64,000 bases of DNA from assembly GCA_020064725.1 (NCBI GenBank), contig JAGTWJ010000011.1, positions 62,001-126,000 of the forward strand, read 5' to 3'. The stretch is from Drechslerella dactyloides (taxonomy: Eukaryota > Ascomycota > Orbiliomycetes > Orbiliales > Orbiliaceae). Shown here in pieces: positions 1 through 10,853 of this stretch. Position 1 is the stretch's first letter; each line of letters begins with the position of its first letter. Under the pieces are notes generated by a model. The model made no database searches. It had not been told where the DNA came from and saw nothing but the letters and a program-made list of their open reading frames with translations. Made by a program: the position numbers and the translations under genes.

Positions 1-2785
1 TACTTTCTCCGTAGAGACGCAGAAGAAGCTCTTGTCAAACGACTGGTCAACGACATCTGCTCGGGCAGAACGACGATCTTACCACTTGCAGATGCTACTG
101 CCCTTGTTCAACGCATTGTTAAGCATTTCATCACAGACGCCAGAGTCTCTCCAGAGCAAGTAAACGAAGTCCGTCAGTCATTCGAAGGTAACATGACTGT
201 TTTGAAGACAATATATCTGCTTCGTGGTCTGTTCGTTCATCGCATCTTGCTTCTTGCTCTCAAGAAGCGATGGAACGTGCAATACGGCCTTCATCCAACC
301 CGCGACCCTGTTGCAGTTCCGTATCATGCCAAAGGCGTACCATCAGAGCAAGCAGAATGGGGCCACCCAGATGTAGCAATCCTCTTCACTTGTCTATCCT
401 TTTACTACCATGGCTTGAACATGGAGCAACTTTGTCAGAGTTTGCGATTTGTTCTGCAATCAGACGACCCAGCCAGTGAATACGACAGATGGACCTACAG
501 TTCAGAAACGCTTCCAGGCTCCCTCCGGGAATGGAATTCCATCAACGTCGACGACGAAGTTCAGCTGATGGAAATTTGGGGCCACGTCCGTTACAATGTG
601 GTTGTCATTGATCATTATCTCAATAACTTTGTCTTTCCTCGTCATGCGAAGCAATTCCTCACGAAGCTTCAAGCGTCCGGCTGGGACATCCCACTTTTCT
701 CCAATAATACCCTGACTCTCAGCAAGAATGGGAAGCCACTAACCACAGGATTCAGCGGTACCAATGACAATAAAACGATGCTTCCACTCACAATAACACA
801 GGAAGACCTTCCTACCCTATCTCACACTAATGCTGAAGTCCTCACATACCTTCTCCAACCTCGAAATCGGTCCTACGTGCTTGCAGCTAATCTCCAAGGT
901 CGCCGCTGGACAGAGAGGACGCTCCTCAAAAATCTCGCGAAAATGAACATTCGAATATTGATAGATGCTGGGGCCCAAATTCTCGAGATGGATAATCGAG
1001 AACTAGTCGCCATGTGGATGGAAATCGACACAATCGCTCCTGCTGCCATATACTTTGATAAAACAAACAAGCCGTTCGTACGCTATCGCAACGGTAGTGA
1101 GGTACCACTCCTAGCTACGCCTTACGCCGAGGGTTCTAGAGACTGCCTTATATACCTCGACGAATCACACACAAGAGGCACCGATTTAAAGATGCCCAAT
1201 AAAGCCCGCGGCGCCTTGACGCTGGGTCTCGGCCAAACAAAGGATCACACAGTTCAAGGTCAGTAGTTGCTACATAAAGTATACTGTTTCTAGTTGCCCA
1301 CTGACATGCCTCTATCATCTGTAGCAGCTATGAGACTTCGACAACTCGGCACAACACAGTCCGTCGTGTTCTTCGCACCGCCAGAGGTTCATCAAAGTAT
1401 CGTCGACACTCAGCAGAAACAGTTCCGCGAAGAAGTCGATTCACGTGATGTTATCACATGGCTTCTGCACCAGACTTGCGCTGGTATTGAGCAACTGCAG
1501 CCGTTATACTTCTCCCAGGGGATGGACTTCTGTAGACGAGTTCAGGCTACCTCTGATAATCCTGAATTTCTTGATGACCCAGTTCAACTGAAAACGTATC
1601 TCAACACTTTGAAACAATCGGAACAGCAGACACTTCGACAAATGTACGAGCCAAGGCAAAACCAGCAAAAAGGTGCAAATATCGAAAGTCCATCTACAGA
1701 GATCGCAAGGTTCATGGACGAGTTGAAAATCCGTCGACGTGGTTTCCAAGATACTGGGGAAGCTGTCCACGGGTCTGCACTGCAAGAGGTCGAACAAGAA
1801 CGCGAGGTTGCATTCGAGGTTGAGTCTGTCCGCGAAGTACAAAAACCAGTCCACTTCACGCCGTTCAAATTCCCGGGACTTCATAAAGACCTGTTGACAT
1901 TCCTTCATAGCGGTCGCCTTTTGGTCGGCGCGGGCGGGTATGAGCCGGCGTTCTCTGCCTTGCGCCGCATTTGCACACTCGGAGAAAAGTATCATGTCGA
2001 TTACAATGCGACTTCAGGATACTTGTATGTATCCACAGAGTTCACAAAGACGGTTCGCACACACTCGAGCAAGTTCGATGACAACTTCTTGGTGAGTAAA
2101 ATGACTCATATGACTACCTTTTCAACAGGCAGATCTGGCCTCAAAAGTATCCATGCACGATACTGACTCCTACGCACAGCGACCCGTGAACTGGCTCCTG
2201 GTTAGTACTGAGGCCAATATTGCCATCATCGTGACACCGGAGGAGACGGAACACCTGATCCCACACCTAAATAACAAATCCAGACACCCAGCGGTCTATC
2301 TATTGGCATATGCAGCACCCGTCACCCGGAAGATGGTCCCATTTGATACCTTAAGATTTTTAACTACTCCGGCTATGGAAATTGAGTGGAAGCCGCCGGA
2401 GAAACTGTCGGTCGAGCTAGGAATATTCGCAGGGAGACTCTACTTTACATACGACCATGTCAGTGTTCTCCAAGCATACCTGCAGTTGGATAGCAGCGAC
2501 CTCGAGCCCGGTGAAATTTCCGCAGGCTCTATCTTCACCAGCAGGCCCTTGTCATTCCTCCAAGAATGGCTGACGTTGAAGCGTAAGGGCCAGGATTTCC
2601 TGCATACGCCCATGGGACACCTCTGCCAAAGCAAGGAGTTACTGCCAACACATCCGTTTTTCCAAGGTGATGCTGGTGGAGTCCTTAAGGCAAATTCAGC
2701 AGCGGGAGAGGAGGGGGCCAGCGAAGGAGACCCTACAGAATCAGAATCCGTCCGGGATGGGGAATCTTCTGGTGAGGATCTATGA
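1..2785 (+). CDS. DUF3638/DUF3645 giant protein, C-terminal part (5' end outside window)
   Basis: The reading frame is open from base 1, so the gene starts upstream. Exons: 1-1258, 1325-2091, 2129-2785, giving 893 residues. The motif YLDESHTRGTDLKMP (about 1153-1197) is the DEAH-like hallmark of the DUF3638/DUF3645 family, which forms very large fungal proteins of roughly 3000 residues. Further family-like segments are QSVVFFAPPEV after intron 1, QRPVNWLLVS after intron 2, and WLTLKRKGQDFLHTPMGHL near the end. The tail is Glu/Ser/Gly-rich and disordered. Intron 1 is 66 nt. Intron 2 is only 37 nt (GTGAGT...AACAG), but it is needed to avoid a stop at 2164 and it joins two conserved stretches. 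The family role is not established; the DEAH-like site suggests nucleotide binding or ubiquitin-related work, which is inference. It converges with the next gene. Confidence 0.9.
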
Positions 2786-3174
2786 CCTGAGGTGACTTTT
2801 TGATTTAAATGCATCAAAGTTTGAGCTTTTGTGTTCTTTTAAATCTGTTCGGTCGTTTTTAACTTGCGATCTTCTCTATACTCTTCTACTCGTTCTATGC
2901 AGTTCAGATAATATCACTCATTCTCGTCACTTTATAATTAATATTAATGATATTCAAAGAGGGCAGTAGTGTAATGTGACTACGCGTTTACGAAGCCGGT
3001 GTCCAGCCCATGATCGAAAGGTAGCAATATGATCACCCGAAAATGGCATTAACTACGTATTAGTTACAACTTTGTAGCTAGCATTTGAGATATCAACAAC
3101 AAATACACAACGGGCAAATTTGTGAACGCCAGCGCCTTGATTGCCGAGTAGATAGTGAATTAGAGAATACACTT
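2786..3174. other. Convergent intergenic spacer
   Basis: An AT-rich stretch between the 3' ends of the DUF3638 gene (+) and the small GPI-type gene (-). It presumably holds both 3' UTRs and polyadenylation sites. I see no other structure in it. Confidence 0.6.
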
Positions 3175-3718
3175 CTACAAAGCTAGCATCATGCATATCA
3201 GGCCCAGCACTGCCGCACTACCCAGTGCGAAGAATGAAGAGGCCCCGGATATGTAGGTCGGGATTGGCAGTGGCGGAGTGACGTTGCCAGTCGGAGCACC
3301 CGTGCACGTTGTTGTTGTGCTAGTTAGTGTCGTCGTGCTCGTCGAGGAACCTAGGTCGGTGGCTGTGTCAGTGCTCGTCTCAGTGCCCGTTGTGGTGGTC
3401 GTAGTTACATCAGCGGTAGGGCAAGCAGTGCACTGTGCCAAGACAGTTTGGCTGGTAGGCAGGCAGACGAGGAACGGGACCTGTGCTTCGGCGCAGATAT
3501 AAGCGCAGCAGGGGTCGTAAACTGTTGGGCAAGCGGACGCGCTGTAACCACCCGTACAAGTAGTAGGTGTGGTGGTGGTGGTGGTATCCTGAGCGGTAAC
3601 ACCAGCGGCGATGACGCTACGGCAATATGATGACTTGTTAACACTCTCTCTCGAGTGAACAGCATGGGCGGAAGGTAAGCACTCACCCGATGAGCAGAAC
3701 TTTGGTGAAGGAAAACAT
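3175..3718 (-). CDS. Small secreted Cys/Thr-rich protein with GPI-type tail
   Basis: Two exons on the minus strand, 3687-3718 and 3175-3616, encode 157 residues. The 70-nt intron (donor GTGAGT, acceptor CGTAG) was chosen because it yields a classic signal peptide, MFSFTKVLLIGVIAAGVTAQ. An unspliced frame gives a poor N-terminus. The mature part has a Thr run, then a compact segment with eight cysteines including a CC pair (about residues 31-75), then long Thr/Ser stretches likely to be O-glycosylated. It ends in SGASS followed by a hydrophobic tail without charges, typical of a GPI-anchor signal. It is therefore probably a wall or plasma-membrane surface protein. I recognise no named domain; the cysteine spacing does not look like CFEM. 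Homologous wall-associated proteins are usually of unknown function. Confidence 0.82.
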
Positions 3719-5106
3719 GGCGAGGGAGGTGTGTTGTGTTGTGTGGTGGTTTCCAGAAGAGCAAATTGTATAAAATGGTAGGAAGAGCTAAGAGGTCCTG
3801 AAACGGTGGGAGGGGGCTGATGGGGAGGGAAGAAAAATTCTGGGCAAAGTGCCCAGGTCAAAGGCCTATATATACGTCAAGACCAGTAAAAGCCAGCATT
3901 CTCGACATCCGCTACCTCCAACCACTTTGCATCTTGCTCCTGCCAGCCTTGCAAATAGTCTGTCGCCCAGTCTGGCTCCGTTCTGGCTACAGTCCACATC
4001 CCAGCTGGCCAGTTCCGTTGCGAACCAGCTGGCCAGGGCTCTGGTGTCAACGGTCCTGAGCCCTTGCAGTTATTGTTCAAATTGCATTCTATGGTCCAAT
4101 ATATGAGTTCAACTGTAGATTAATTGAGCATACGGGAATTTCTTTCGAAGATTTCTTTTCATCTTTACGCCATTGATTTAGGGGTTCACTAAGCGATGCT
4201 TTACCATCCGCAGATAACGTAGAGACACGGTGATGATCTTTCTAACGGCATGAATGTGATATATAACTTGAGAATTTCAGCACATGACTTTCGGCCTGGG
4301 ATCTGACTTCACAAATCCATCATTGCGATTGCCGGCCGATTGAATCCAGCAGGGTAGCTCTTGCCGCACCGGGTAGTTTTTAAATGACTTGAATGTAACA
4401 ACCAGCCGAAATCCGGATGCTACTCTTGGGAGGGATTTGCGCGGAACTGCCATTCGAGGCAACAGGGGCGCACGTTGCATGCGTGACATTGCTATCAGTC
4501 CCATCGGAATGCAATAAACTTTAATCTTTGTATGTTGGATATTTATTGGCATCATTTATTATATTGTATCAATTTGTTCGCTTTGCTGTGCTTTTTATTG
4601 TCCTTTTATTTTATGTTTCGTTGACGCGCGTTGTCCTTCTTTGCGTTCGTAATGTCATGATCGGTTAACACCGGAGCCATTTGAAAGCGCTTTTGTCGCG
4701 GGTTCTCTATTTTCAGGCCAAAAAATCGTTTAGCAACAAATACCACACAATCCTGGTTAAATGGCACGGCGAGCGTTGGACCCGAGAACACCTTTTACGC
4801 CAACTTGAAATGCCGATTGACCTCACCGATTACGCGAAGGTCGGCTCGGCTACCAGGGCACACCCGGTCTTTGGCGTTACTTCGAGTTGCTTATCACTGC
4901 CAAGCTTGACCGCCTAGACGTCATGGGTTTATTTTCGGATGATCAGAGCATAACGCGGACCGCCGTTCGGATAGGGAGGTCCCTCAAAGCATTCTCTCCG
5001 TAGAAATCAAGATTAAACGTACTACACCTTCATGTTGCTTTCTCTGGTGTAGAATTGGCATCGCGTATTATTATTTACCTGCCGTAACAATGGAAACACC
5101 CTGTTC
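3719..5106. other. Intergenic region with possible short coding relic
   Basis: It holds the promoter of the 3175-3718 gene and the 3' side of the DUF4246 gene. On the minus strand 3877-4080 a short Trp-rich frame (PDWATDYLQGWQEQD) looks somewhat coding, but it has no start context, partner exon or recognisable family. I treat it as a possible relic only. Two copies of CAGCTGGCCAG lie at about 4013-4048. Confidence 0.3.
3867..3874 (-). promoter_or_regulatory. TATA box of the small GPI-type gene
   Basis: On the minus strand the sequence reads TATATATA, 149 nt upstream of the ATG at 3718. A C/T-rich leader lies between them. Position and orientation fit a fungal core promoter. Confidence 0.5.
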
Positions 5107-7156
5107 TTAATGCTCGCAGAGGAAGAATGTGTTCATCTTCAGCTCTGCATTGTGGCTATCCACAAATGTCTTCCGTTCCTCCATCAACTCTAATCGGAGT
5201 TGCTTCGCGAGCTCCATATCGATGGGGAACCCTTCAACATCACCAATAACCATATCGCGAATTTCTCTTGGGAGTTTATTTAACCGACCGCCGCCGTTGA
5301 GTTCCAGATCCTCCGCCCACCAATCCTTCCGCTGAGGTGGGATATTTGCTGTGCTTATAACTCGGGTATATGGATCCACTAAGAATACAGCGAGAATCTT
5401 TCTATGCCCCGGCTTCGTCTTATCTGCCAATTCAAACGGTTGCACTTGATGCTGGAGAGTATTGGGGAACGTGATTAGGCGACCTTGCGTGGTTGCGACG
5501 TCGCCGATGACCTGTATCGCTGCATCGCCGTTGTCAATCCCAAAGAATGGTAGCATGAATTCGTCTTCATTTTGTCTGTTTGGCCAATCCATGGATTCTT
5601 CCTCGTTGATTTCCTGGCGAAATTTAAGACAAGAAGCCTCCACATTCTCGTTTGAGTAATAGTAGATCGATGTCGCGCATATCCGATCATTCTATATCTT
5701 TCAATAAGCGACTGATATCTGAGGTCTAAGGTATCCAAATAGGAGACTCACCAGCTGTCCTTCTAGATGCCACGATCCTCCAGGATACCTTGATTTCTCT
5801 GGCGTTAAGTGGATCGATGCAAGCTTAACGATAACTTGCAAACCCTTATCTCTGAATTTTTTCCACAAATCCTTTTTGAGAACTTTCTCAACGTTAGGGA
5901 TCCGTTCACGCCATGGCCTATAAGCAGGCGCATCTGGTATGAAGATGTGCTCGTTTCGCATTCGGACTATCCATTCAGTCAGCTTGTCGCTGCGCCTATA
6001 ATCGTCGTCGGTCGGTGAATAGAGATCTTCGGGTTCATCCTCCTCGTCAAAGTCATATTCAATGCCCCAGTCCACGCGGAGTTTGGTGCCTTCAGCCATC
6101 GAAGCTGCTATGAGAGTCTGGCTCCACATTGGAATAGACTTGGCGATGACATGTTCAATCAAACGGTAGAGCTCTGTGTGCCTGGGATGCAAATTATTGA
6201 TGTAGCTCTCGAACCTATTCGGGGCAATGAGCATCTGGATGCAAACCGATTGTTAATGAGGCAATGTATGAACCAACCGCACAGTTCTCTCGCCAGTGGC
6301 TTCATCTCTGTGGAGTGAAATATCTGCTGGCAGCCACTGGAAACGTTTGCTCCAGGCATTAGGAACCCTAAGCCTGCCTTTGAGCTTCTCCATTGGGGCG
6401 TCGCCACCGTTGGCCTCCCAAGCCACGCCCGTCCCGGCGTTTTCTATGCAGTTCTCAATATTGATCGTTCTATCCTTCAGAATCCGAGAGACCGAGTAGA
6501 CGAGTGGGAATAGCGACGGGTGGACGATATCAAGAACCAGGCCGTCGGAGCCAGGGTGCCAGTCCTTCAGCTTTTCTGGTATATCTTCAAGTTCTTGAAC
6601 AGCATCGTTGATTTTGCGACGTATTTCTTCCGATATCATAGTATCCGATTTACAGACATCACCATCGAGTGCCACTAAGAAGTTTTCGTCTTCGAGCTGC
6701 TCTGCCTTATCTTTCAATTCTTCTAGACACTAAGGGCCACTCGCATGATAAGATTTAGCTATACGGAAACCGTGGCCACTTTACAGACGCTTACCCAATC
6801 AAACATGTTGTCCGTGAAGTTCAGCTGGGCTTTCATCTCCGCTTTCCACTTTTCTGTGATCTGAGGATCGCGCATCTTTACCGTCCATTCGACTTTGTCG
6901 GTGATCTGGTTCATCGCTTGGACCATGTTGATTTCGCGGAGCGTGCGGATTGAAGGACTGAAAAATATCTATTTAGCCATACAGTCGCCTTCACGAAATG
7001 AGTGAGAAAGATTGTGTACCAATAATCCAGTAGTCCATGGGGGAAGGCCTTTCTATTCTCGAAGGTAACGGGAAGCCCGTAGCCGGGCAACTCAGCGGGC
7101 AAAGTCATCGCGCTCTCACGGGGTCTGCTGTGTTGTACGGTCGGGATCTCGGCCAA
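5107..7156 (-). CDS. DUF4246 family protein
   Basis: Five exons on the minus strand: 7020-7156, 6795-6957, 6274-6729, 5752-6234, 5107-5691. They join in frame to 607 residues, the usual size for DUF4246. Family landmarks in order: ELPGYGLPVTFENRKAF near the N-terminus, WHPGSDGLVLDIVHPSLFPL, RFESYINNLHP, GGSWHLEGQLNDRICATSIY across intron 4, and a C-terminal LITFPNTLQHQVQPF...HRKILAVFLVDP. The WHLEG pair, the later LQHQ histidine and the HRK arginine resemble the order of iron and 2-oxoglutarate ligands in Fe(II) dioxygenases. That is my inference; the family has no settled function. Introns are 62, 65, 39 and 60 nt. The 39-nt one has a weak GTTCAT donor and is the least certain join. The start at 7156 is the first in-frame ATG; ATGACTTTGC downstream is an alternative. 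Confidence 0.86.
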
Positions 7157-7916
7157 CTTGAGCGAGGGTGCCTTTCCGGCAACGTTTGGCCGTCTTTATA
7201 ATCTGGTTCCAAGCCAGAAAGACGACCACAGCAAGAGTCATCTGTAGACATCATGGAGCTGAAATGTGCCAAAGGGCATGCCAATGCTGATGCCAAGGTT
7301 GTGAAAGGAGCGCGAGGACGTGTTGGTCGAGGGCCAACTGGGTTCAGCCGCGTCGAGCAGACGCCTCCTCCGCCGCCACGCGTACGCGATTACCCGGCCT
7401 GACTCACCGCGACGCCTCCAACTACCAAGTAGACATGTCGCAGCCGTCCGAGCTGGGCAACAGACGAGAAGCTGAAAAGCTTGTCAGCCACGATATCGTT
7501 GGTTCGGTAGGGGCAGATTGAAGCCGCGAGATCGATCCGAAGCCGCGGCCGAACCGTTGCCCAGGCCTTGTCGAGACTGAAGGCGGCCGCTAGCTGGCCG
7601 CCTGTGAAGCCTCATCCGAAAATACAACACAAATTAATTACAACAACACCGTTGCGAACGTTTCATACTCAATTTGACCAGTCGCGATCGAATGTCACTT
7701 TACACATGCACATACTACAATTCCGGCACTAGACTACGATGTTCGATCTCGTGCCCAGTATGGGTTAAAGTACAGATAATTAGGCTACATCTTTTCTCCT
7801 CCGAGCTTAAATATACAATAGACAAGTTAGCTTGTCAAGATCTTCCACATCAACCGCCAGTTGTACTCTGCCAACTCAAGTAACACGTTGAGGCCAGCGC
7901 AGAACCGCCTAGGCCC
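7157..7916. other. Intergenic region (DUF4246 promoter side)
   Basis: GC-rich at first, probably the DUF4246 promoter, then the 3' flank of the 7917-8462 gene. I see no coding frame or repeat worth calling. Confidence 0.5.
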
Positions 7917-8462
7917 TCACGCTCCATATAAAGTGACGGAGGGCCGAATACACGTCGGTACAATCGTGGTGGTAGTCCCGCAGCCGCATGGGTTCGGACA
8001 TGGATCCTTAGTGATCGTTGTCGTCGTCGGCGGCTGTGTGGCACAGCAGCACGGCGCCTTAACCGTATATGTTGGTAGCTGTCTCTCCTCCAGGTACTGG
8101 CAGGGCACACAAAGGTACTCTGGACAGATTGGCGGCCGCTTGTAGATGAGCGTGACTGTATATGTAGTAGAGATCGGGCAAGGACCGCAAGTTTTGGTGG
8201 TCGGTGCGGGCCCGATCGTCGGCCTTGGTGTGAACGTTATTCTCGTCAAGGTTGGTCGTATGATGGTTATTGGTTCGACGGGCTTATCGGCATCACCGTC
8301 CTGTGCAGATGCTCTACAATATATTTTCCGTTAGAAAACTAGAGCTCTTCTACGCGGGCGCGCCCGCCGTGAATCACTTCAAACCAAACCGTACCATTTC
8401 GGTTGCATTCTGGGTACTTACAGCGATGCGGCAAAGAGATATAGCCAGTATGTAAATTTCAT
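7917..8462 (-). CDS. Small secreted Cys-rich protein
   Basis: Two exons on the minus strand, 8422-8462 and 7917-8313, encode 145 residues. The 108-nt intron (GTAAGT...TTGTAG) links a short first exon to the body and reconstructs a signal peptide, MKFTYWLYLFAASLASAQD. This is why I prefer it to the longer unspliced frame. The mature chain is rich in Thr, Pro and Cys, with motifs CGPCP, CPEYLCVPC, CCCAT and CPNPCGCG. The cysteine density suggests a disulphide-stabilised extracellular protein. There is no GPI tail: it ends in SVTLYGA. I do not recognise a family. It resembles the many small secreted proteins of fungi, some of which act at host surfaces, but nothing here proves such a role. Confidence 0.75.
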
Positions 8463-10304
8463 TTTGTCTAGATGCTGAGGCACTTTGAGAGTTGCTAGTT
8501 GAACGGCTCGTTACCAATACCAAAGCGCAACGGACTGTTTTTGAAGCACCGATTTTCGATAAATTATGACAAAGATCCGTAAAACTGATATTCTACGTCT
8601 ACGGCAGCCAGAGGAAGCAGGCTATGCTACCTCTATTTAATAACCTGCTGGCCTCCAAGACTACGCTGCGAACACACTGCATCGTAGCAGGAATGATCCT
8701 ATTCAGCCGGCTGCAGTATGTCGACTCTACAGCCTAGCAGGTAATCTCACTGTTACACCAACATGCATATGCGTTACCGGAGCATGGACTTCGCCGTATC
8801 TTGTTCGGCGGAGATGCTCAGTCTCTCCTTTCATTGCGCCAAGGACGTGTTAAGATACCTGCCATCACAGGCTTAATAAGAACCGTGCCTGAGCGTAATG
8901 AAATTGCCTCACTTCCGCCCAATCACATAAGGGGTTTAGGCAAATTTCTCCGTCTGCCAGGCACCCTGCGCATTGACTGATCCTTGCCGTCGGCAAGCAG
9001 GCCCGAAAGAGAGGCGAGCAGTTTGAACCCGATCCTGTTGTAGTCAGCTCAACTCCGTAAAATTTCCGTGTTACAAAATCATGAGAGCAGCAATATTAGA
9101 TAATCAGTAAATAGATTCGGATATTCCCGAGTCGCGAATCTCTATAACATGCGTAAGTCGACTTCGCTGAGGCCCATGCGCGATATTCGTCGAGAAAGAA
9201 GAGAACAGAATATGAGAGACTTTCCCCGGGAAGAATTGCGGCTGAGATAAACCTCATTACCGATGTTAATGGGCAACCGATAATAGGGTCAGTTCTTCGT
9301 GCCGTCTCGAACTCAAATCCTCGTGACACAAGAGCTTTCCTTCTCGTACCTTGCACCTCCTAAGAGTTCAGGGGCAAGCGAAAATCGAGTCCCCTTTACG
9401 AGTATTGCTGCGGTAGCTCAAGTCTTCTGGACCTTGGACAAGCGACAGCTACAGCGATCGCTTTCTGCGATTAGCCATTTTCGCTGCCCTCCTCGACCGT
9501 CTAACCCCCGTCTCAAATCCGCAGGGTTCAGCCTCGTTCTCCACGATAATGTCTAACATGGCGCGCCAAGCCGGTTAGCCTGTATCTGCTGGCGTACAGT
9601 TCTGTACTCAGAAACATGACACTAGGCTTGCTCTCATCCTGTGAGATGAGAACGCTACAAGTAGCTGCCTGTTTGGCTTCAGAAGATGGTTGCTTAAGGA
9701 AACTTTGCAATTGTCATAAGCTCCACGGCCTTGTCAGGTAAGTTAGATACATAAGTACCAGCTATCGCGGACGGAGAGTTAGTAGTATACGATGATCATC
9801 ATGGGTATGGTGACCAAGGCCAATTCTCTACTTTGGACTGACTCTATCGTTTACTCACGGTCGGTCTCATAACAAAACTTTTCAGCGGCACCAATTGGTC
9901 CGCTGCTTCTCTCCGAACGCTGACAGGGTAATACGTCTATCAAATTTATACCCTTTTCTTTATGTAATGGTTAGACATGCCTCAATTTGCGGCAGAAGTG
10001 ACAACGCTGTTATCAAATGGTCACAGATTCATCACGAAGGTTTATATATATATATATATTTATATCATACGACTTGGACCTTGATAGTTGTTCAGCAAAA
10101 TTTCAGACAGCGTTTTCATCCATCACTCTCTCATTGTTTAACTATTGTAAGACTAGATTACAGGATACCGTGATCATATATATATATATAGGTGCCACTA
10201 ACTATCGTAAACACTATTTACTCCCTGACACTTGATACCAATCTCTCGAGATCTCACCAAGCCATTTTTTGTCGCCCAGGCTTTAGTTGCCCTTTAACAT
10301 TGGC
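8463..10304. other. Intergenic region with AT microsatellites
   Basis: About 1.8 kb with no gene I can support. AT-dinucleotide microsatellites lie at about 10041-10060 and 10175-10190. Short overlapping open frames at 9096-9710 show no family resemblance and no consistent splice sites. Confidence 0.5.
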
Positions 10305-10853
10305 CTAGTGGTACGGAAAGTAGGATGGAGGCGCTGGATAGTATGGGGCAGGTTGATACGGCTGCGGTGGCGGTTGATAGACCGGTGGCGCAGGTCTGTA
10401 TGGCTGAGGTTGAGACCAATAAACAGGTGGAGCAGGTTGATATGCCGCCGGCTGAGGCGCAACCGGTTTGGGAGGAGGTGCCGGGTGGTAAGCTGGCGCC
10501 GCCCGCTTAGAACGCTTTTGCTTCTCCTTTGGTTTATAGGTGGGAGGAGCAGGCTGGTATCCATATACTGGTGGTGCTGGCTGGTACGAGGTTGGTGGAA
10601 CAGCCGGCTTATGCGGTCCTGGTGGAGGAGGCTGATAATACGGCTGGTATGATTGCAGTGCCGGGTACCAAACTGGTGCCGGAGGCGCCTGGTAGTACGC
10701 CGGCGGCGCAGCATAGTAGTTAGGGTCAGCTACTGGTGCAGCCTCGGGTTTGGCTTCGGGAGCTGGAGCTGGAGCTGGGACAGGAGCTGGGGCACCAGCG
10801 ACACCCGATAAGAGGGTTAGAGAGGTAGCGAGGACTGCGAGATTGCGAATCAT
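10305..10853 (-). CDS. Secreted Pro/Tyr-rich repeat protein
   Basis: A single exon encodes 182 residues. The signal peptide is MIRNLAVLATSLTLLSGVAG (1-20). Then comes an Ala/Pro stretch (APAPVPAPAP) and a long body dominated by Pro, Tyr, Ala and Gln with imperfect repeats such as QPAPPVY, QPAPPTY and RPAPPVYQ. A basic patch KEKQKRSKR at about residues 109-117 holds two KR dipeptides, good candidates for Kex2 cleavage between two similar repeat halves. The composition recalls plant extensins and tyrosine-rich fungal wall or spore proteins that can be cross-linked. No cysteine is present, so stability would come from cross-links or disorder. No named domain is recognised. The Kex2 reading is inference. 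Confidence 0.8.
   Translation of the reverse strand: MIRNLAVLATSLTLLSGVAGAPAPVPAPAPAPEAKPEAAPVADPNYYAAPPAYYQAPPAPVWYPALQSYQPYYQPPPPGPHKPAVPPTSYQPAPPVYGYQPAPPTYKPKEKQKRSKRAAPAYHPAPPPKPVAPQPAAYQPAPPVYWSQPQPYRPAPPVYQPPPQPYQPAPYYPAPPSYFPYH

Noticed and set aside
3719..3861. Longer N-terminus of the small GPI-type protein from the unspliced frame
   Set aside because: It gives a proline-rich start with no signal peptide. The spliced start at 3718 gives a perfect one.
10305..10853. Ribosomally made cyclic peptide precursor (UstA-like)
   Set aside because: There is a signal peptide and a KR site, but no regularly repeated core peptide between KR sites and no UstYa-type enzyme nearby.
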